From positions 1,650,927-1,714,926 of the forward strand of contig NZ_LT976854.1 of NCBI RefSeq assembly GCF_900249755.1: 64,000 nt of DNA. The letters are read 5' to 3'. A program made the translations under genes and the position numbers. This document shows, piece after piece, positions 8,666 to 17,768 of the stretch. Every line of letters begins with the position of its first letter. Positions within the stretch are counted from its first letter, which is position 1. The notes below the pieces were generated by a model. The model saw only the letters and a program-made list of their open reading frames with translations, was not told the origin of the DNA and did not search any database. This stretch comes from Cupriavidus taiwanensis. GTDB taxonomy: Bacteria; Pseudomonadota; Gammaproteobacteria; Burkholderiales; Burkholderiaceae.

Positions 8666-8891
8666 GGCCGCCTTACGCTCCAGCGTTGTCCCGGCTTCAG
8701 GATGAGCCAAGCGACGCGCTTTCGGAATCAGCCAAGCCTGAAATGTTCGCGGTATTTTCTGATCAGCACTTGCCGAGGCCACGCGGGCGCGAACGCAAAC
8801 CGGCAATTCGCAACGGGCCGGCGCCCGCACGGAAATCGGCAGTGAAAACGAGAGGGGGAATGAGAAGCGGAAAGGGGACGCTTACGCAAGT

Positions 8892-8910
8892 GCGGCCGCG
8901 CGGCGGCCGC
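8892..8910 (-). other. Intercistronic hairpin after the intact response regulator gene
   Basis: GCGGCCGC at 8892-8899 pairs with GCGGCCGC at 8903-8910 around a GCG loop, six bases beyond the stop of the upstream gene. There is no U-tract. The 250-bp gap from 8666 to 8915 otherwise shows no gene and probably holds the leader or promoter of the degenerate regulator. Confidence 0.45.
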
Positions 8911-8915
8911 GATTA

Positions 8916-9557
8916 TCACGCACCGCCAAGCAGGCCGTTGGTGCGGGCATATTCGTAAAGCTCATAATCGTTTGCCAGGCCCAGCTTTTTCATGGCAATG
9001 CTCTTTTGTGCGCTGATGGTCTTGCTGCTGCGATTGGCCTGGCGCGCAATCTCGATGACCGGCACGCCGGCCGCGCACTGCCGGATCACTTCGAGTTCCC
9101 GCCGCGTCAGGATCGGCCGACGCGACAGCTCATCGAGACCGCCAGAGGCGAGGATGGCGCGCACCGACGCCGGCTGGTAGCTCAGGCCGCTGAACGCGGC
9201 GCGCACCGCGGGAATCAGTTCCTGCACCGGATCGGTCTTGTTAAGGATTACCGAGATGCCGACCTTCTGGATATTGCGGATCAGCGCCGGATTATCCAGC
9301 ATGGTCATCACCACGATGCGCGTGGTGGGATAGCGGCGCCGCAGCATCTGCAGCATCGGCAGACCGTCGCCAAACTGCCCGCCGGGCATGGAATAATCGG
9401 TCACGATGACGTCGCAATCGGTGCTTTCGAGCAACGCGACCAGTTGCGTCGAATTGGTGGCGCTGCCCACGACCTGCATGCCCACTTCAAGCGCCAGCAC
9501 GCGGCTCATTCCGTCCAGGACGACGGGGTGGTCATCGGCGATGATTATCTTGATCAT
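8916..9557 (-). CDS. NarL/LuxR-type response regulator (RcsB/BvgA/EvgA-like)
   Basis: A 213-residue response regulator with an intact receiver: acidic pocket D8-D9 in IIIADDHP, phospho-acceptor D54 in VIVTDYSMPGG and K107 in ILNKTDP. The C-terminal LuxR domain (about 145-205) carries LTRRELEVIRQCAAG and SSKTISAQKSIAMKKLG. It should accept phosphate from the Hpt domains of one or both neighbouring hybrid kinases and activate or repress the fimbrial promoter. It lies 133 bp downstream of the first kinase gene on the same strand. The name RcsB, BvgA or EvgA cannot be decided from sequence alone. Confidence 0.92.
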   Translation of the reverse strand: MIKIIIADDHPVVLDGMSRVLALEVGMQVVGSATNSTQLVALLESTDCDVIVTDYSMPGGQFGDGLPMLQMLRRRYPTTRIVVMTMLDNPALIRNIQKVGISVILNKTDPVQELIPAVRAAFSGLSYQPASVRAILASGGLDELSRRPILTRRELEVIRQCAAGVPVIEIARQANRSSKTISAQKSIAMKKLGLANDYELYEYARTNGLLGGA

Positions 9558-9615
9558 GCTTACCCCCTGATTTTTTTGGTTCCACGGCCACGCACCGGTG
9601 TGCCGGGGAACTGAG

Positions 9616-9632
9616 CCGGTATTCGATACCGG
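9616..9632 (-). other. Intercistronic hairpin between kinase and regulator genes
   Basis: CCGGTAT at 9616-9622 pairs with ATACCGG at 9626-9632 around TCG. It is the third hairpin placed between genes of this cluster, and like the others it has no trailing U-run. Confidence 0.4.
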
Positions 9633-9678
9633 TCATCTTCGCTGCCTTGAATATTAGGAGTCTTCCGAAAAACCTGAA

Positions 9679-9694
9679 TTAAGGTATTCCTTAA
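9679..9694. promoter_or_regulatory. Palindrome upstream of the response regulator gene, candidate LuxR-type operator
   Basis: TTAAGG-TATT-CCTTAA is a 6+6 inverted repeat in an AT-rich pocket that overlaps the stop codon of the upstream kinase. NarL/BvgA/RcsB regulators bind short inverted AT-rich repeats of this kind, so autoregulation from an internal promoter is plausible but unproven. Confidence 0.4.
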
Positions 9695-12600
9695 ATACTA
9701 CTCCGCCGATCGCCGGCGTGGCCGTTCCCGCTGCCATGCTGGCTGTTTGCCGGATCGTCGGGCCCGTCAAAGTACGCGGCAAGATACAAAGCCAGGTTAT
9801 CGACATGGGCCTGCACCGCCTCCTGCGCCTGGGTCACATCCAGTTCCAGGTCCCGGCACAACGCGACGATTTCGTCGCCGTCTTCGGCGAGCGACATGGC
9901 GCCGCGCATGCGATGGGCGTGGTGGCGGATCGTCTTCAGTTCGCCGCTGCGCGCGGCAGCAGACAGCGCCGCGAAATCTTCGCGCATGGTGTGCGCCAGC
10001 AGCGCCTGGCTGACGATGCTGTCGTTCAGCCGCGGCAATTCCGCTGCCTCGACCGCCGGCTGCGCCGCAGCGGCGGCACGCGCCGGCAGCACGGCGCGCA
10101 GGCAATCGGCAAGGGGGCCCAGCAGCACCGGCTTGGACAGGTAGCGGTCCATGCCGGCTTCCATGCAGCGCTCGGCCTCGCCCTGCGCGATGCTCGCGGT
10201 CAGGCCCACGATGGGTACGGTGGCGCCTTGCGCGCGCAGCCTGCGGCTCAGTTCATTGCCGTCCATGCCGGGCATGTGGACGTCGGTCAGCACCAGGTCG
10301 AACTTGCGCTGCTGCCACAGCGCCAGCGCTTCTTCGCCACCGGCCGCCAGCGTGGCGCGGCAGCCCAGGCGGTCGAGTTGCTGCTGCATCAGCAGGCGGT
10401 TGTAGGGATGGTCGTCGACCACCAGGATTTCCAGGCCCAGCTGCGGCACCGGATCGGCGGCCGCGGCCACTGGCGGCGCGCTCGCCGGCGTCATGCCGGC
10501 GGCCAGGCACAGCGCGCGCAGGATGCCGGCCTGGTGGTAGGCGTTGACCACCCAGCTGCCGCCGACCACCTGCGGTTCAGTGGGGCCATCGGCGCGTCCG
10601 AACACCACGCCGGCATAGCCCTCCGGAATGGCCGTGATACGGCGGGTGCCGACGAACAGCACCATGCCCGCCTCCGGCGCCGACCCGCTGCAGGCGATCG
10701 CCTTGCCGCCCAGCGCGCGCAGCGTGTCGATGGCATGCTGGCGGATGTCGCCGTCATCGGCCAGCACGGCCACCGGCGGCAGCACCGGCTCCAGCGCCGT
10801 GCGCGGGCCCGCCTGCGGCAACCTCAGCAAGACGCGGAACACGCTGCCCTTACCCGGCTCGCTGTGCACGGAAACGCTGCCATCCATCAGCGCGGCCAGG
10901 CGCCGGCAGATCGACAAGCCCAGGCCGGTCCCGCCATACCGCCTGGCGGTGGAGGGGTCAGCCTGCACGAACGGCTCGAACAGCTTTTCCTGTATCTCGG
11001 GCGCGATGCCGGGCCCGGTATCCGCGACCTCGAGCTGAATCGTGAGCCGGCCTGCGGCGTGGGCCGCCTCGCTACCCTGCGCGCGCCCCAGGCGCACGAT
11101 GACATGGCCCGTGGCGGTGAACTTCAGCGCATTGCCGAGCAGGTTGCCGATGATCTGGCGCACCCGCACCGGGTCGCCGGCCAGGCAGGGCAGGCCAGGC
11201 TCCGGATAGCACGACAGCGCCAGGCCCTTTTGCAGCGCAATCGGCGCCTGCGCGCGCACCGTCGACTCGAGCAGGTCGACCGGATCGAACGGCACGCTGT
11301 CCAGTTGCATCTGGCCCGCTTCCGCGCGCGAGTAATCGAGCAGGTCGTCCAGGATCTGCAGCAGGACCTGCGACGAGGACCGGATGGTCGACAGCATCTC
11401 GCGCTGGCTGTGCGCCAGGCTGGTCAGCGACAGCAGTTCCAGCGTGCCCAGCATGCCGTACAACGGCGTGCGGATCTCATGGCTCATGGTGGCCAGGAAG
11501 CGCAGCTTGGCGGCGCTGGCCTCGTCGGCAAGCTGGCGGGCGCGTGCCAGCTTGCGGTGCGCCTCGCGTTCGTCGGTGACGTCATGGATCGCGCACAGCA
11601 ACACGTCCTCGCCTTCGAAGCGGGTACGGCAGCCGATCACCAGCACGTCGCGCGCGGCACCGGTGCCTGCCGGCACGCGCACTTCCAGCCGCACCGGCGC
11701 ATCGCCGCGCAGCGCGAGGATGGCGTCCAGCCATGGCCGGCCCTGGGTGCGTGCATCGAGCGGCAGCCATTGCGCGGCCAGCGCGTTCTCGGCGCGCACG
11801 TGCGCATCGGCGGTGCGCACCACGCGCAGGCCCACCGGCGCGGCCTGCATCACGGTGCGGTTGAAGCGCTCGCTGTCCTCGATGCGTTCGGCGTTGCGCT
11901 GCATCGGCACCAGGACCCGGCGCCGGACCATGCGCGCGCCTTGCAGCACCGCGGCGATGCCCAGCCCATAGAGCAGCAGCGCCGCCGCCAGCGCCAGTCC
12001 GTGGTCGGCCAGCGCTTGCGACAGCGGATAAGCATAGGCCGCGCGCCAGCCGTGGTCGCGCCCCATGCTGCCGATCATCAGGCTGCCTTGTTCGAACCAG
12101 TAGGCCACGCCCTGCTCGCTGGCGGCCAGCTCGCGCGCGACCCGCTCGTTGAGGGCGTGTGGACGCAACCAGCCGGCATCGCGGCCCTGGAACAGCAGCT
12201 TGCCGCGTTCATCGAAGAAGACGGCGCGCTTGCCGGATACCGGCTGGCCCACCTGCCCCACCTGGCCCGCCGGCATGCTGACATCGCCCATCAGCGCGCG
12301 CACGGGAATGGCGGTCGCGGCATAGCCCAGCAGCGTGCCCGCGGCATCGTGAACCGGCAGGAAGCAGCTCAGCATCGTTTCCTGCCCGATCACGCCAGGG
12401 TAGGGCCCGGCCCACAGCGGCGTGCCTGCCGGCGTCGACGCGCGCGCCTCGTGCGAGCGGCGCGCCAGCGCCTTGGCCCAGTTGCTGACCGCATCGGCAA
12501 CCAGCGGCCCGCTCAGCGGCAGCGCCGCCGGCACCGCGGGCGTCACCAGCGCCTCGCTGCCGTCGGCCAGCAGAAATACCGAGCGCACGCCCTGCGGCGC

Positions 12601-13047
12601 CGTGCCCCAATACGCGCGCTCGAAGATGGCAAAGCGGATGATGTGCGACACCGCCACGGAGCGGTCCGCGCCGGGCACCGGCGCGCCCCGCATCAGGGTC
12701 GCGGGATTGATCAGTCCGGGCAACGCGACGGCACGCGCGCTGCCGGCCGGCACGGCCCTCAGCAAAGCGTCGAGCTGGGTCGCGGGCCGGTCGTTGCGCA
12801 CCAGCCGGTACTCCGGCCCGGTGATCTCGGCCATGCGCCGGATAAAGTACTCATGGGTGGCCTTGGCCGCCAGCACGGCGCCGAAGTGCTGGCGCGCGGC
12901 CCACGCCTGCTCCCATACGACGCGCTGGAACCGGCTATGCAGAAACAAGGCGAGACAGCCGCTGATCACCACGATCAGCAGGGCAACGACGACGGCGAGA
13001 AGGCGACCGGAAAACTGCTTGTTTGCGCGAGACAGCCAATTGGTCAT
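9691..13047 (-). CDS. Hybrid sensor histidine kinase with receiver and Hpt domains
   Basis: An 1118-residue inner-membrane kinase, a paralogue of the one at 4608-7916. TM1 is at about 14-37, a periplasmic domain at about 40-345 and TM2 at about 350-370. A PAS-like region (395-490) precedes HisKA with H523 in FLATMSHEIRTPLYG. The ATPase domain has GNLLGNALKF, DTGPGIA and GGTGLGLS. A degenerate receiver-like segment lies at 755-850. The receiver has D922 in LVLTDVHMPGMDG and K972, and the C-terminal Hpt histidine is H1045 in AHRMRGAMSL. It follows the usher gene after 191 bp. Two such kinases in one cluster suggest integration of two periplasmic signals onto the adjacent regulators. Confidence 0.9.
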   Translation of the reverse strand: MTNWLSRANKQFSGRLLAVVVALLIVVISGCLALFLHSRFQRVVWEQAWAARQHFGAVLAAKATHEYFIRRMAEITGPEYRLVRNDRPATQLDALLRAVPAGSARAVALPGLINPATLMRGAPVPGADRSVAVSHIIRFAIFERAYWGTAPQGVRSVFLLADGSEALVTPAVPAALPLSGPLVADAVSNWAKALARRSHEARASTPAGTPLWAGPYPGVIGQETMLSCFLPVHDAAGTLLGYAATAIPVRALMGDVSMPAGQVGQVGQPVSGKRAVFFDERGKLLFQGRDAGWLRPHALNERVARELAASEQGVAYWFEQGSLMIGSMGRDHGWRAAYAYPLSQALADHGLALAAALLLYGLGIAAVLQGARMVRRRVLVPMQRNAERIEDSERFNRTVMQAAPVGLRVVRTADAHVRAENALAAQWLPLDARTQGRPWLDAILALRGDAPVRLEVRVPAGTGAARDVLVIGCRTRFEGEDVLLCAIHDVTDEREAHRKLARARQLADEASAAKLRFLATMSHEIRTPLYGMLGTLELLSLTSLAHSQREMLSTIRSSSQVLLQILDDLLDYSRAEAGQMQLDSVPFDPVDLLESTVRAQAPIALQKGLALSCYPEPGLPCLAGDPVRVRQIIGNLLGNALKFTATGHVIVRLGRAQGSEAAHAAGRLTIQLEVADTGPGIAPEIQEKLFEPFVQADPSTARRYGGTGLGLSICRRLAALMDGSVSVHSEPGKGSVFRVLLRLPQAGPRTALEPVLPPVAVLADDGDIRQHAIDTLRALGGKAIACSGSAPEAGMVLFVGTRRITAIPEGYAGVVFGRADGPTEPQVVGGSWVVNAYHQAGILRALCLAAGMTPASAPPVAAAADPVPQLGLEILVVDDHPYNRLLMQQQLDRLGCRATLAAGGEEALALWQQRKFDLVLTDVHMPGMDGNELSRRLRAQGATVPIVGLTASIAQGEAERCMEAGMDRYLSKPVLLGPLADCLRAVLPARAAAAAQPAVEAAELPRLNDSIVSQALLAHTMREDFAALSAAARSGELKTIRHHAHRMRGAMSLAEDGDEIVALCRDLELDVTQAQEAVQAHVDNLALYLAAYFDGPDDPANSQHGSGNGHAGDRRSSI

Positions 13048-13150
13048 TGGCGAAGCTCCTTCTCAGCAACCTGCCGGATGCCGCCCGGGGCCCGGTTCGC
13101 CCGGCGCCCGGTGGCTAGGGAATTGCCTATGGATTATGCATCAACATCCC

Positions 13151-13180
13151 GCCTCATCCGGGCTCATCCCGGCTCACCCC
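13151..13180. repeat. Short imperfect 10-bp tandem repeat
   Basis: Three imperfect copies (GCCTCATCCG, GGCTCATCCC, GGCTCACCCC) lie in the gap between usher and kinase genes. No gene is seen there. Confidence 0.45.
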
Positions 13181-13238
13181 GCCAGACAGCCGCGTCGCCT
13201 GGGCCGGCGGATGGCCACGGGCAATGTCATGCCCCAGG

Positions 13239-15821
13239 TTACCGCGCCGCCGATGCCACGCACGCCGCGTCGAGCACCGTAAACGGGTTGGCCTTGCTCG
13301 CGGCTTCGGGCGGCAGCGCATAGTGCAGCGCGCATGAGGATTTTGCATCGCTACCCCATTTCACCAGCAGCTCGCCGCTGTCCTGCTTCAGCCCGCGCAC
13401 GATGATGCGCCCGCCCTGCCCCACGGTGCCGGCCGCCTGGCCCTGCGCGTCGGTGACCTCCGCCCCGAACGGCACCGGCGTGCCATCCGGCCCCATGACC
13501 CGCAGGATCGCGGCACGCCCGGGGTTCTCGGTCTCGAACTTCATTTTCACGATGGCGCCGGCGGTGGGTGCCGTGTTCTGCTGCGTGGTCTTCAGCGCCA
13601 CGCTGATCGGCAGCCCCTTGGGGTCGATCTCGACCTGGTTGGTCGAGAACGGCGTCAGGCTTGGCACGATGGCGTGGCCCCACGGGTCCACGCGCAGGCC
13701 GCTGCCGTTGGTCAGGCGCGCGCCGGCTGCGTCCGCGGCCTCGACGATGGCCATGGTGTCGCCAGGCATCGGCGTGAACGCCACGCCGCCGGCATAGGCG
13801 ACGATGCCGCCGCTGATGCCGAAGCCGGCCTGCGAGTAGTTGCGCCCCTTGCTCGCGCTGGCGGTAAGGGCGGCGAAGGGCGACAGATAGCCGACATTGG
13901 CACCGACGGTGGCGGTGTCGGTACTGTTGCCGCCGCCGGTGTAGCCGGCGTTGACCCCGTAGGTGAACGCATTGTCGAGGCCCAGCGTGCCGGTCACCGC
14001 CTCCTGCAGCGACGTGCCGCCATTGGAGTCGTGCGACACGCTGGTCATCGAGTAAGGGGCATGCTGGCCGGTGCCGAGCGGGATGCCCACCGTCAGCATC
14101 ACCCGGTTATCCCACTTGCCGGCGTTGACGTTGAACTGGCGCGATGCCGAGACGCCGTAGTTGATGCGCTTGTAGCTGTTGTTGTAGCCCGCCTGGAACT
14201 GGGTGTCGCTGCCGCTGCGGTTCCAGTAGTTCTGCGTGGACCCGGTCAGGTAGAACGAGCCGTAGCCCTGCGGCAGCATCTGGTTGATGGTCATCTGCAG
14301 CCGCCCGCGCTGGATTCCGCCCATGAACATGCCCGCGGCCATGCCGCGCTGTTCCAGATCGCGCAGCGCCATGGCATCGGCCATGCTGAGGTAGCCGCTG
14401 CTGGAGTAGCGGTAGGCGGCCAGCGTCAGGTTGGTGTTGGTCGGCGCCACCAGCTTGCTGTACGACAGCCGCACGCTCTGGCCGCTGCGCCCGCCCGCCT
14501 CCAGGGTGGTCCAGGCTTGCGTGATGTCGGCACCGAACGCACCCAGGTCGGTGTTCAGCGCCCCGCCGCCCATCACCGCGGTGTAGTCCTGCGCCGCGAT
14601 AAAGCCGCCGTAGCCGGTCACCATATTGTTGATGCCGTGCTGGACCGTTGCCTGCATCATCATCGGCCGGCTTTGCAGCGAGACATTGCGGTACTGCCCC
14701 ACGGTAATGCTGTAGCGCGTGATGCCCGGGCGCAGCGCATTGACGGCCGCGGCAAAGGGCAGGCGCGAGGTGCGCACGCTGCCGTCGGCTTCCGTGATCA
14801 CCAGTTCCAGGTCGCCGCCATAGCCGGTCGGGTACAGGTCGGTGATTTCGAACGCGCCGGGAGCGACCGTGGTTTCGTAGATGATGTTGCCGCTCTGGCG
14901 CACCTGCACGCGGGCATTGCTGTTGGCAATGCCGCGCACCACCGGTGCGTAGCCGCGTTGCGATTCCGGATACATGCGGTCGTCGCTGGCGACCTGCACG
15001 CCGCGAAAGCCGAAGCTGTCGAACAGCGCCCCGTCGGTATAGGCCTCTCCTATCACCAGCTGGCTGCGGATCGGCGCCAGCGAGCGCTGCAGGCTGGTCT
15101 GCACGCTCTGGTAGCGGGTGCCTTCGAAATCGCCATGGGTCAGGTTGCCGACATGACGGAAGCGCCAGCCGCCAAAGTTGAAGCCGGCGTTCAGGCCGAC
15201 GTAGCTCTGCGTGGTCGACAGCCCGCTTGCATCCGAGTGGTAGACGTTGGCGTTGTACTGCAGCCGCGCCGCGGTGACGCCGTCGTCCCAGTACTTGGGG
15301 TCGACATAGCCCCGCGCCGTGCGCGACATGGCAATCTGCGGCACGGTCAGGTCCAGCCGTTGCTCGCCATTGTCGAAGCTGGCGGTGGCGTCGGGCACCA
15401 GCTCGGGCAACGCCACGCAGCCTGCCACCAGCTTTGCCGTGGCCTCGGGCGAGAGCTTCGCCAGGTCGATCCCCGTGCGCTCGACCGCGGCGCGGTCAAA
15501 GCACGGCTGCACATTGCGGGTGTCGTCGCCCACCTGGCGCAGCGTCGCCTCGGTCCGGCCCAGCCAGATGCCGTTCACGTAGAGCTCGGCGCGATAGTTG
15601 CCGGGCAAGGCCACGTTGCCCTTGTTGAAGCGGCTGATGTCGATGCGGACCCCGCCGGGCTGTTGCAGGAAGGTGTCGTTGAACTCGACTTCGGCGACCA
15701 GCGCCGAACCGCTGGAACTGCCGGGCGCTCCCCACGCACTCACGCTGGCAAACAAGGACAACACCACCGCGCTGGCCGGACGCAGCCGCGACGGGAACGA
15801 CGAGGTCTTCTTGAATTTCAT
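13239..15821 (-). CDS. Fimbrial outer-membrane usher (FimD/PapC family)
   Basis: An 860-residue usher, of usual family length. After a signal peptide (about 1-31) comes the N-terminal chaperone-binding domain starting VAEVEFNDTFL and containing DISRFNKGNVALPG. The beta-barrel includes the family block RGYAPVVRGIANSNARVQV and GAFEITDLYPTGYGGDLELVI; the plug and C-terminal domains follow, with a terminal Cys pair. It assembles and secretes pilins through the outer membrane, and lies 114 bp downstream of the chaperone gene. No tip adhesin gene follows; the next gene is a sensor kinase. Confidence 0.95.
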   Translation of the reverse strand: MKFKKTSSFPSRLRPASAVVLSLFASVSAWGAPGSSSGSALVAEVEFNDTFLQQPGGVRIDISRFNKGNVALPGNYRAELYVNGIWLGRTEATLRQVGDDTRNVQPCFDRAAVERTGIDLAKLSPEATAKLVAGCVALPELVPDATASFDNGEQRLDLTVPQIAMSRTARGYVDPKYWDDGVTAARLQYNANVYHSDASGLSTTQSYVGLNAGFNFGGWRFRHVGNLTHGDFEGTRYQSVQTSLQRSLAPIRSQLVIGEAYTDGALFDSFGFRGVQVASDDRMYPESQRGYAPVVRGIANSNARVQVRQSGNIIYETTVAPGAFEITDLYPTGYGGDLELVITEADGSVRTSRLPFAAAVNALRPGITRYSITVGQYRNVSLQSRPMMMQATVQHGINNMVTGYGGFIAAQDYTAVMGGGALNTDLGAFGADITQAWTTLEAGGRSGQSVRLSYSKLVAPTNTNLTLAAYRYSSSGYLSMADAMALRDLEQRGMAAGMFMGGIQRGRLQMTINQMLPQGYGSFYLTGSTQNYWNRSGSDTQFQAGYNNSYKRINYGVSASRQFNVNAGKWDNRVMLTVGIPLGTGQHAPYSMTSVSHDSNGGTSLQEAVTGTLGLDNAFTYGVNAGYTGGGNSTDTATVGANVGYLSPFAALTASASKGRNYSQAGFGISGGIVAYAGGVAFTPMPGDTMAIVEAADAAGARLTNGSGLRVDPWGHAIVPSLTPFSTNQVEIDPKGLPISVALKTTQQNTAPTAGAIVKMKFETENPGRAAILRVMGPDGTPVPFGAEVTDAQGQAAGTVGQGGRIIVRGLKQDSGELLVKWGSDAKSSCALHYALPPEAASKANPFTVLDAACVASAAR

Positions 15822-15935
15822 GATATATGCCGGATTTCTGGCACTGCGCGGGCAAGACTTGCCCCTGCCGCCTGCGCGGCATCGTCAATCGAAGGAATCA
15901 GCCTGGAAGATCGCCGGGCGCCGCCCGGCGCAAGG

Positions 15936-16706
15936 TCAGCGTGAAACTGCCTGGGTGGCGCCGCCGTCAAGCGCGGCTTCACCGTGCGCGGCGCCGCCGT
16001 AATCGTTGATGGTGTTGAAGCGGATTTTGGTGTCCGGGCCCTGCGCCACCTCGCCGGTCAGCGGGAAGCTCCGGGTTTCGCCCGGCGCGATCATGCCGCC
16101 CTCTTCAAAGCGCGCGGTCTTGCCGCCTCCGACCACTTCGATCCTGGAAAAAGAGACGTGATACTCGCTGGGATTGCTGCCTTCCAGCGCAGGCTTGCCG
16201 CCCGCCTGGACGATGCGCCAGCGGATCGTGCGCGGCGCCTCTTCCGCCGTGCCCTGCAGGCCCGCAGGTCGAAAGAACAGCTTGATGCGCGAGCGAAACG
16301 CCAGTTGCAGCTTGTTGGTCTCGGCCTCTTCCGCCGATGGCTTGGGCGGGATTTCGAGCACGTTGAGCCAGAACACGGATTCCCGGTCCTGCGCCAGCGG
16401 CTCGCCGGTGTAGAGGATGCGCAGCGTCTGCCCCTTGCCCGGGTCGATGCGCGACACGGGCGGGGTCACGGTAAATGGGACTTCGATGGCGGCCGGCGCC
16501 GCCTTGGGATCGCCCTTGTCGATCCACGTTTGCGTCAACGCAGGCGCCTTGCCTTCGTTGGTCAGCTTGATGGTGACCTCGGTCTCCTGGGCGCGATAGA
16601 TGACCCGCGTACCGGCGATGACCACGGAGGCCTGCGCTTGCACTGCACTCAAGAGTCCCAGCGCAACAACGCCGGCGGAAATCAGGGACTTGATCGTCAT
16701 GTTCAT
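15936..16706 (-). CDS. Periplasmic fimbrial chaperone (PapD/FimC family)
   Basis: A 256-residue two-domain Ig-fold chaperone. The signal peptide (1-26, ending AQA) is followed by VVIAGTRVIYRAQETEVTIKL, which carries the conserved Arg of the family. Other hallmarks are PPVSRIDPGKGQTLRI, ESVFWLNVLEIPPKP (the subunit-binding G1/F1 region) and the C-terminal IRFNTINDYGG. The start is ATG 16706, which begins the signal peptide; the longer upstream reading has no signal. It stabilises pilin subunits by donor-strand complementation and hands them to the usher encoded next. Confidence 0.94.
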   Translation of the reverse strand: MNMTIKSLISAGVVALGLLSAVQAQASVVIAGTRVIYRAQETEVTIKLTNEGKAPALTQTWIDKGDPKAAPAAIEVPFTVTPPVSRIDPGKGQTLRILYTGEPLAQDRESVFWLNVLEIPPKPSAEEAETNKLQLAFRSRIKLFFRPAGLQGTAEEAPRTIRWRIVQAGGKPALEGSNPSEYHVSFSRIEVVGGGKTARFEEGGMIAPGETRSFPLTGEVAQGPDTKIRFNTINDYGGAAHGEAALDGGATQAVSR

Positions 16707-16838
16707 GATGGCAGCGGGTGCATGGTTCCGAGGAACCGGCAACCTGATGGACCGCCAGATTGATTTACCGGCGCGACGTCGGGTAGTGCAAGGCGCGGAG
16801 CGCGCCGGTAACACGCTCCGCACCCTGGGGCCCCAGGC

Positions 16839-17393
16839 TTACTCGTAGGAGATGGAATACATCACGCTGGAGTTCGCCGGACCGACAGTTGCCACGCCGG
16901 TGGCGTAGTACTGCGCGTAGTACCACATCGTGGCCGCGCCGCCGAGGATGGAAACGGAGTTCGAATTCTGCGCCGCATCGGTGAAGCCGGCCTTGATCGG
17001 GGTGTTGGCGGTGCCGCCGTTCAGCAGGCGGATCTGCACGTTCTGGGCGCCGCCCGCATCCAGGATCAGGTTGCCGGTGGTGGCGTCGGTGGTCGGGCCT
17101 GCCTCGAAGAAGGTATGCACGTTGCCGCTGTCCGGCGTGCAGTTGGTCAGCGCGATGTTGAAGGGCGTCTGTCCGGCAACGTTGCCGGGCTGGTTCAGGG
17201 TCGAGGTCGAGACCGTCGGCAACTGCACGGTAAAGCTGGCAATGCCGGGGCCATTACCGTTGCCGTTGATAGTGCAGGTCTGGCCCACGATCTTGCCATT
17301 GAACGTGATGGTGCCATCGGTGGCATGGGCAAACTGCGCGCCCATGGCGGTACCGGCGACGATCAGTGCGGCGAGAAGCTTGTTATTGGTCAT
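16839..17393 (-). CDS. Major type 1-like fimbrial subunit (pilin)
   Basis: A 184-residue pilin with signal peptide 1-24 (AHA cleavage). It has GTITFNGKIVGQTC, the pilin disulphide pair C40 and C85, and the penultimate aromatic residue needed for chaperone capping (SISYE end). It is the first gene of the pilin-chaperone-usher operon. No second pilin and no adhesin gene is present in the locus. Regulation probably comes from the phosphorelay genes downstream. Confidence 0.92.
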   Translation of the reverse strand: MTNNKLLAALIVAGTAMGAQFAHATDGTITFNGKIVGQTCTINGNGNGPGIASFTVQLPTVSTSTLNQPGNVAGQTPFNIALTNCTPDSGNVHTFFEAGPTTDATTGNLILDAGGAQNVQIRLLNGGTANTPIKAGFTDAAQNSNSVSILGGAATMWYYAQYYATGVATVGPANSSVMYSISYE

Positions 17394-17515
17394 GATGGGT
17401 GATTCGAAGGTTGGTAGGTCAATGGCATGCGGATCCGGCGGATCCCGCCCTGCCCCGTGCCGCGTGCAATTGCCGATGAGGGTGCGCAGTTGCCGGCCGC
17501 CCCGGGGACATGTGG

Positions 17516-17521
17516 AATATA
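17516..17521 (-). promoter_or_regulatory. Candidate -10 of the fimbrial operon within a 375-bp intergenic region
   Basis: On the minus strand TATATT (17521-17516) lies about 120 nt before the pilin ATG. No good -35 lies 16-18 nt upstream, consistent with activator dependence. The rest of 17394-17768 holds no gene. It contains AT-rich sequence at about 17550-17600, where a regulator could bind, and a tandem repeat at its far end. Confidence 0.3.
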
Positions 17522-17718
17522 GGGATGGGGCTTAATGCCACCAATCAGGCAAGCCTTAGATCTGGTTCGGAATTTTCCCTTTGACACGCCAATGCAATCT
17601 CATCATGCGTAGACGTCACCCGAGGCGGGGCAGGGTTGCCGGTCACCGGCTGGATCCGGCGCCGGACAAGGCCGGCGCGGCAAATGCGATGTGCCGCCAA
17701 GGGCACGGCCGGCGCCGC

Positions 17719-17758
17719 TTGCAGGGCGCCTTGCAGGGCGCCCTATTGCAGGGTCGCC
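17719..17758. repeat. 12-bp tandem repeat downstream of the CpxA-like gene
   Basis: TTGCAGGGCGCC occurs twice back to back (17719-17730 and 17731-17742), and a third copy with one inserted base starts at 17746. It lies 11 bp beyond the stop codon of the adjacent kinase gene. Confidence 0.6.
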
Positions 17759-17768
17759 AGTCCGTAGG

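Noticed and set aside
8831..8915. Possible separate small gene after the intact regulator
   Set aside because: The region holds a hairpin and no frame with a ribosome site or recognisable protein.
9718..13323. 1201-residue plus-strand open frame
   Set aside because: It is an antisense shadow of the second hybrid kinase with the same biased composition.
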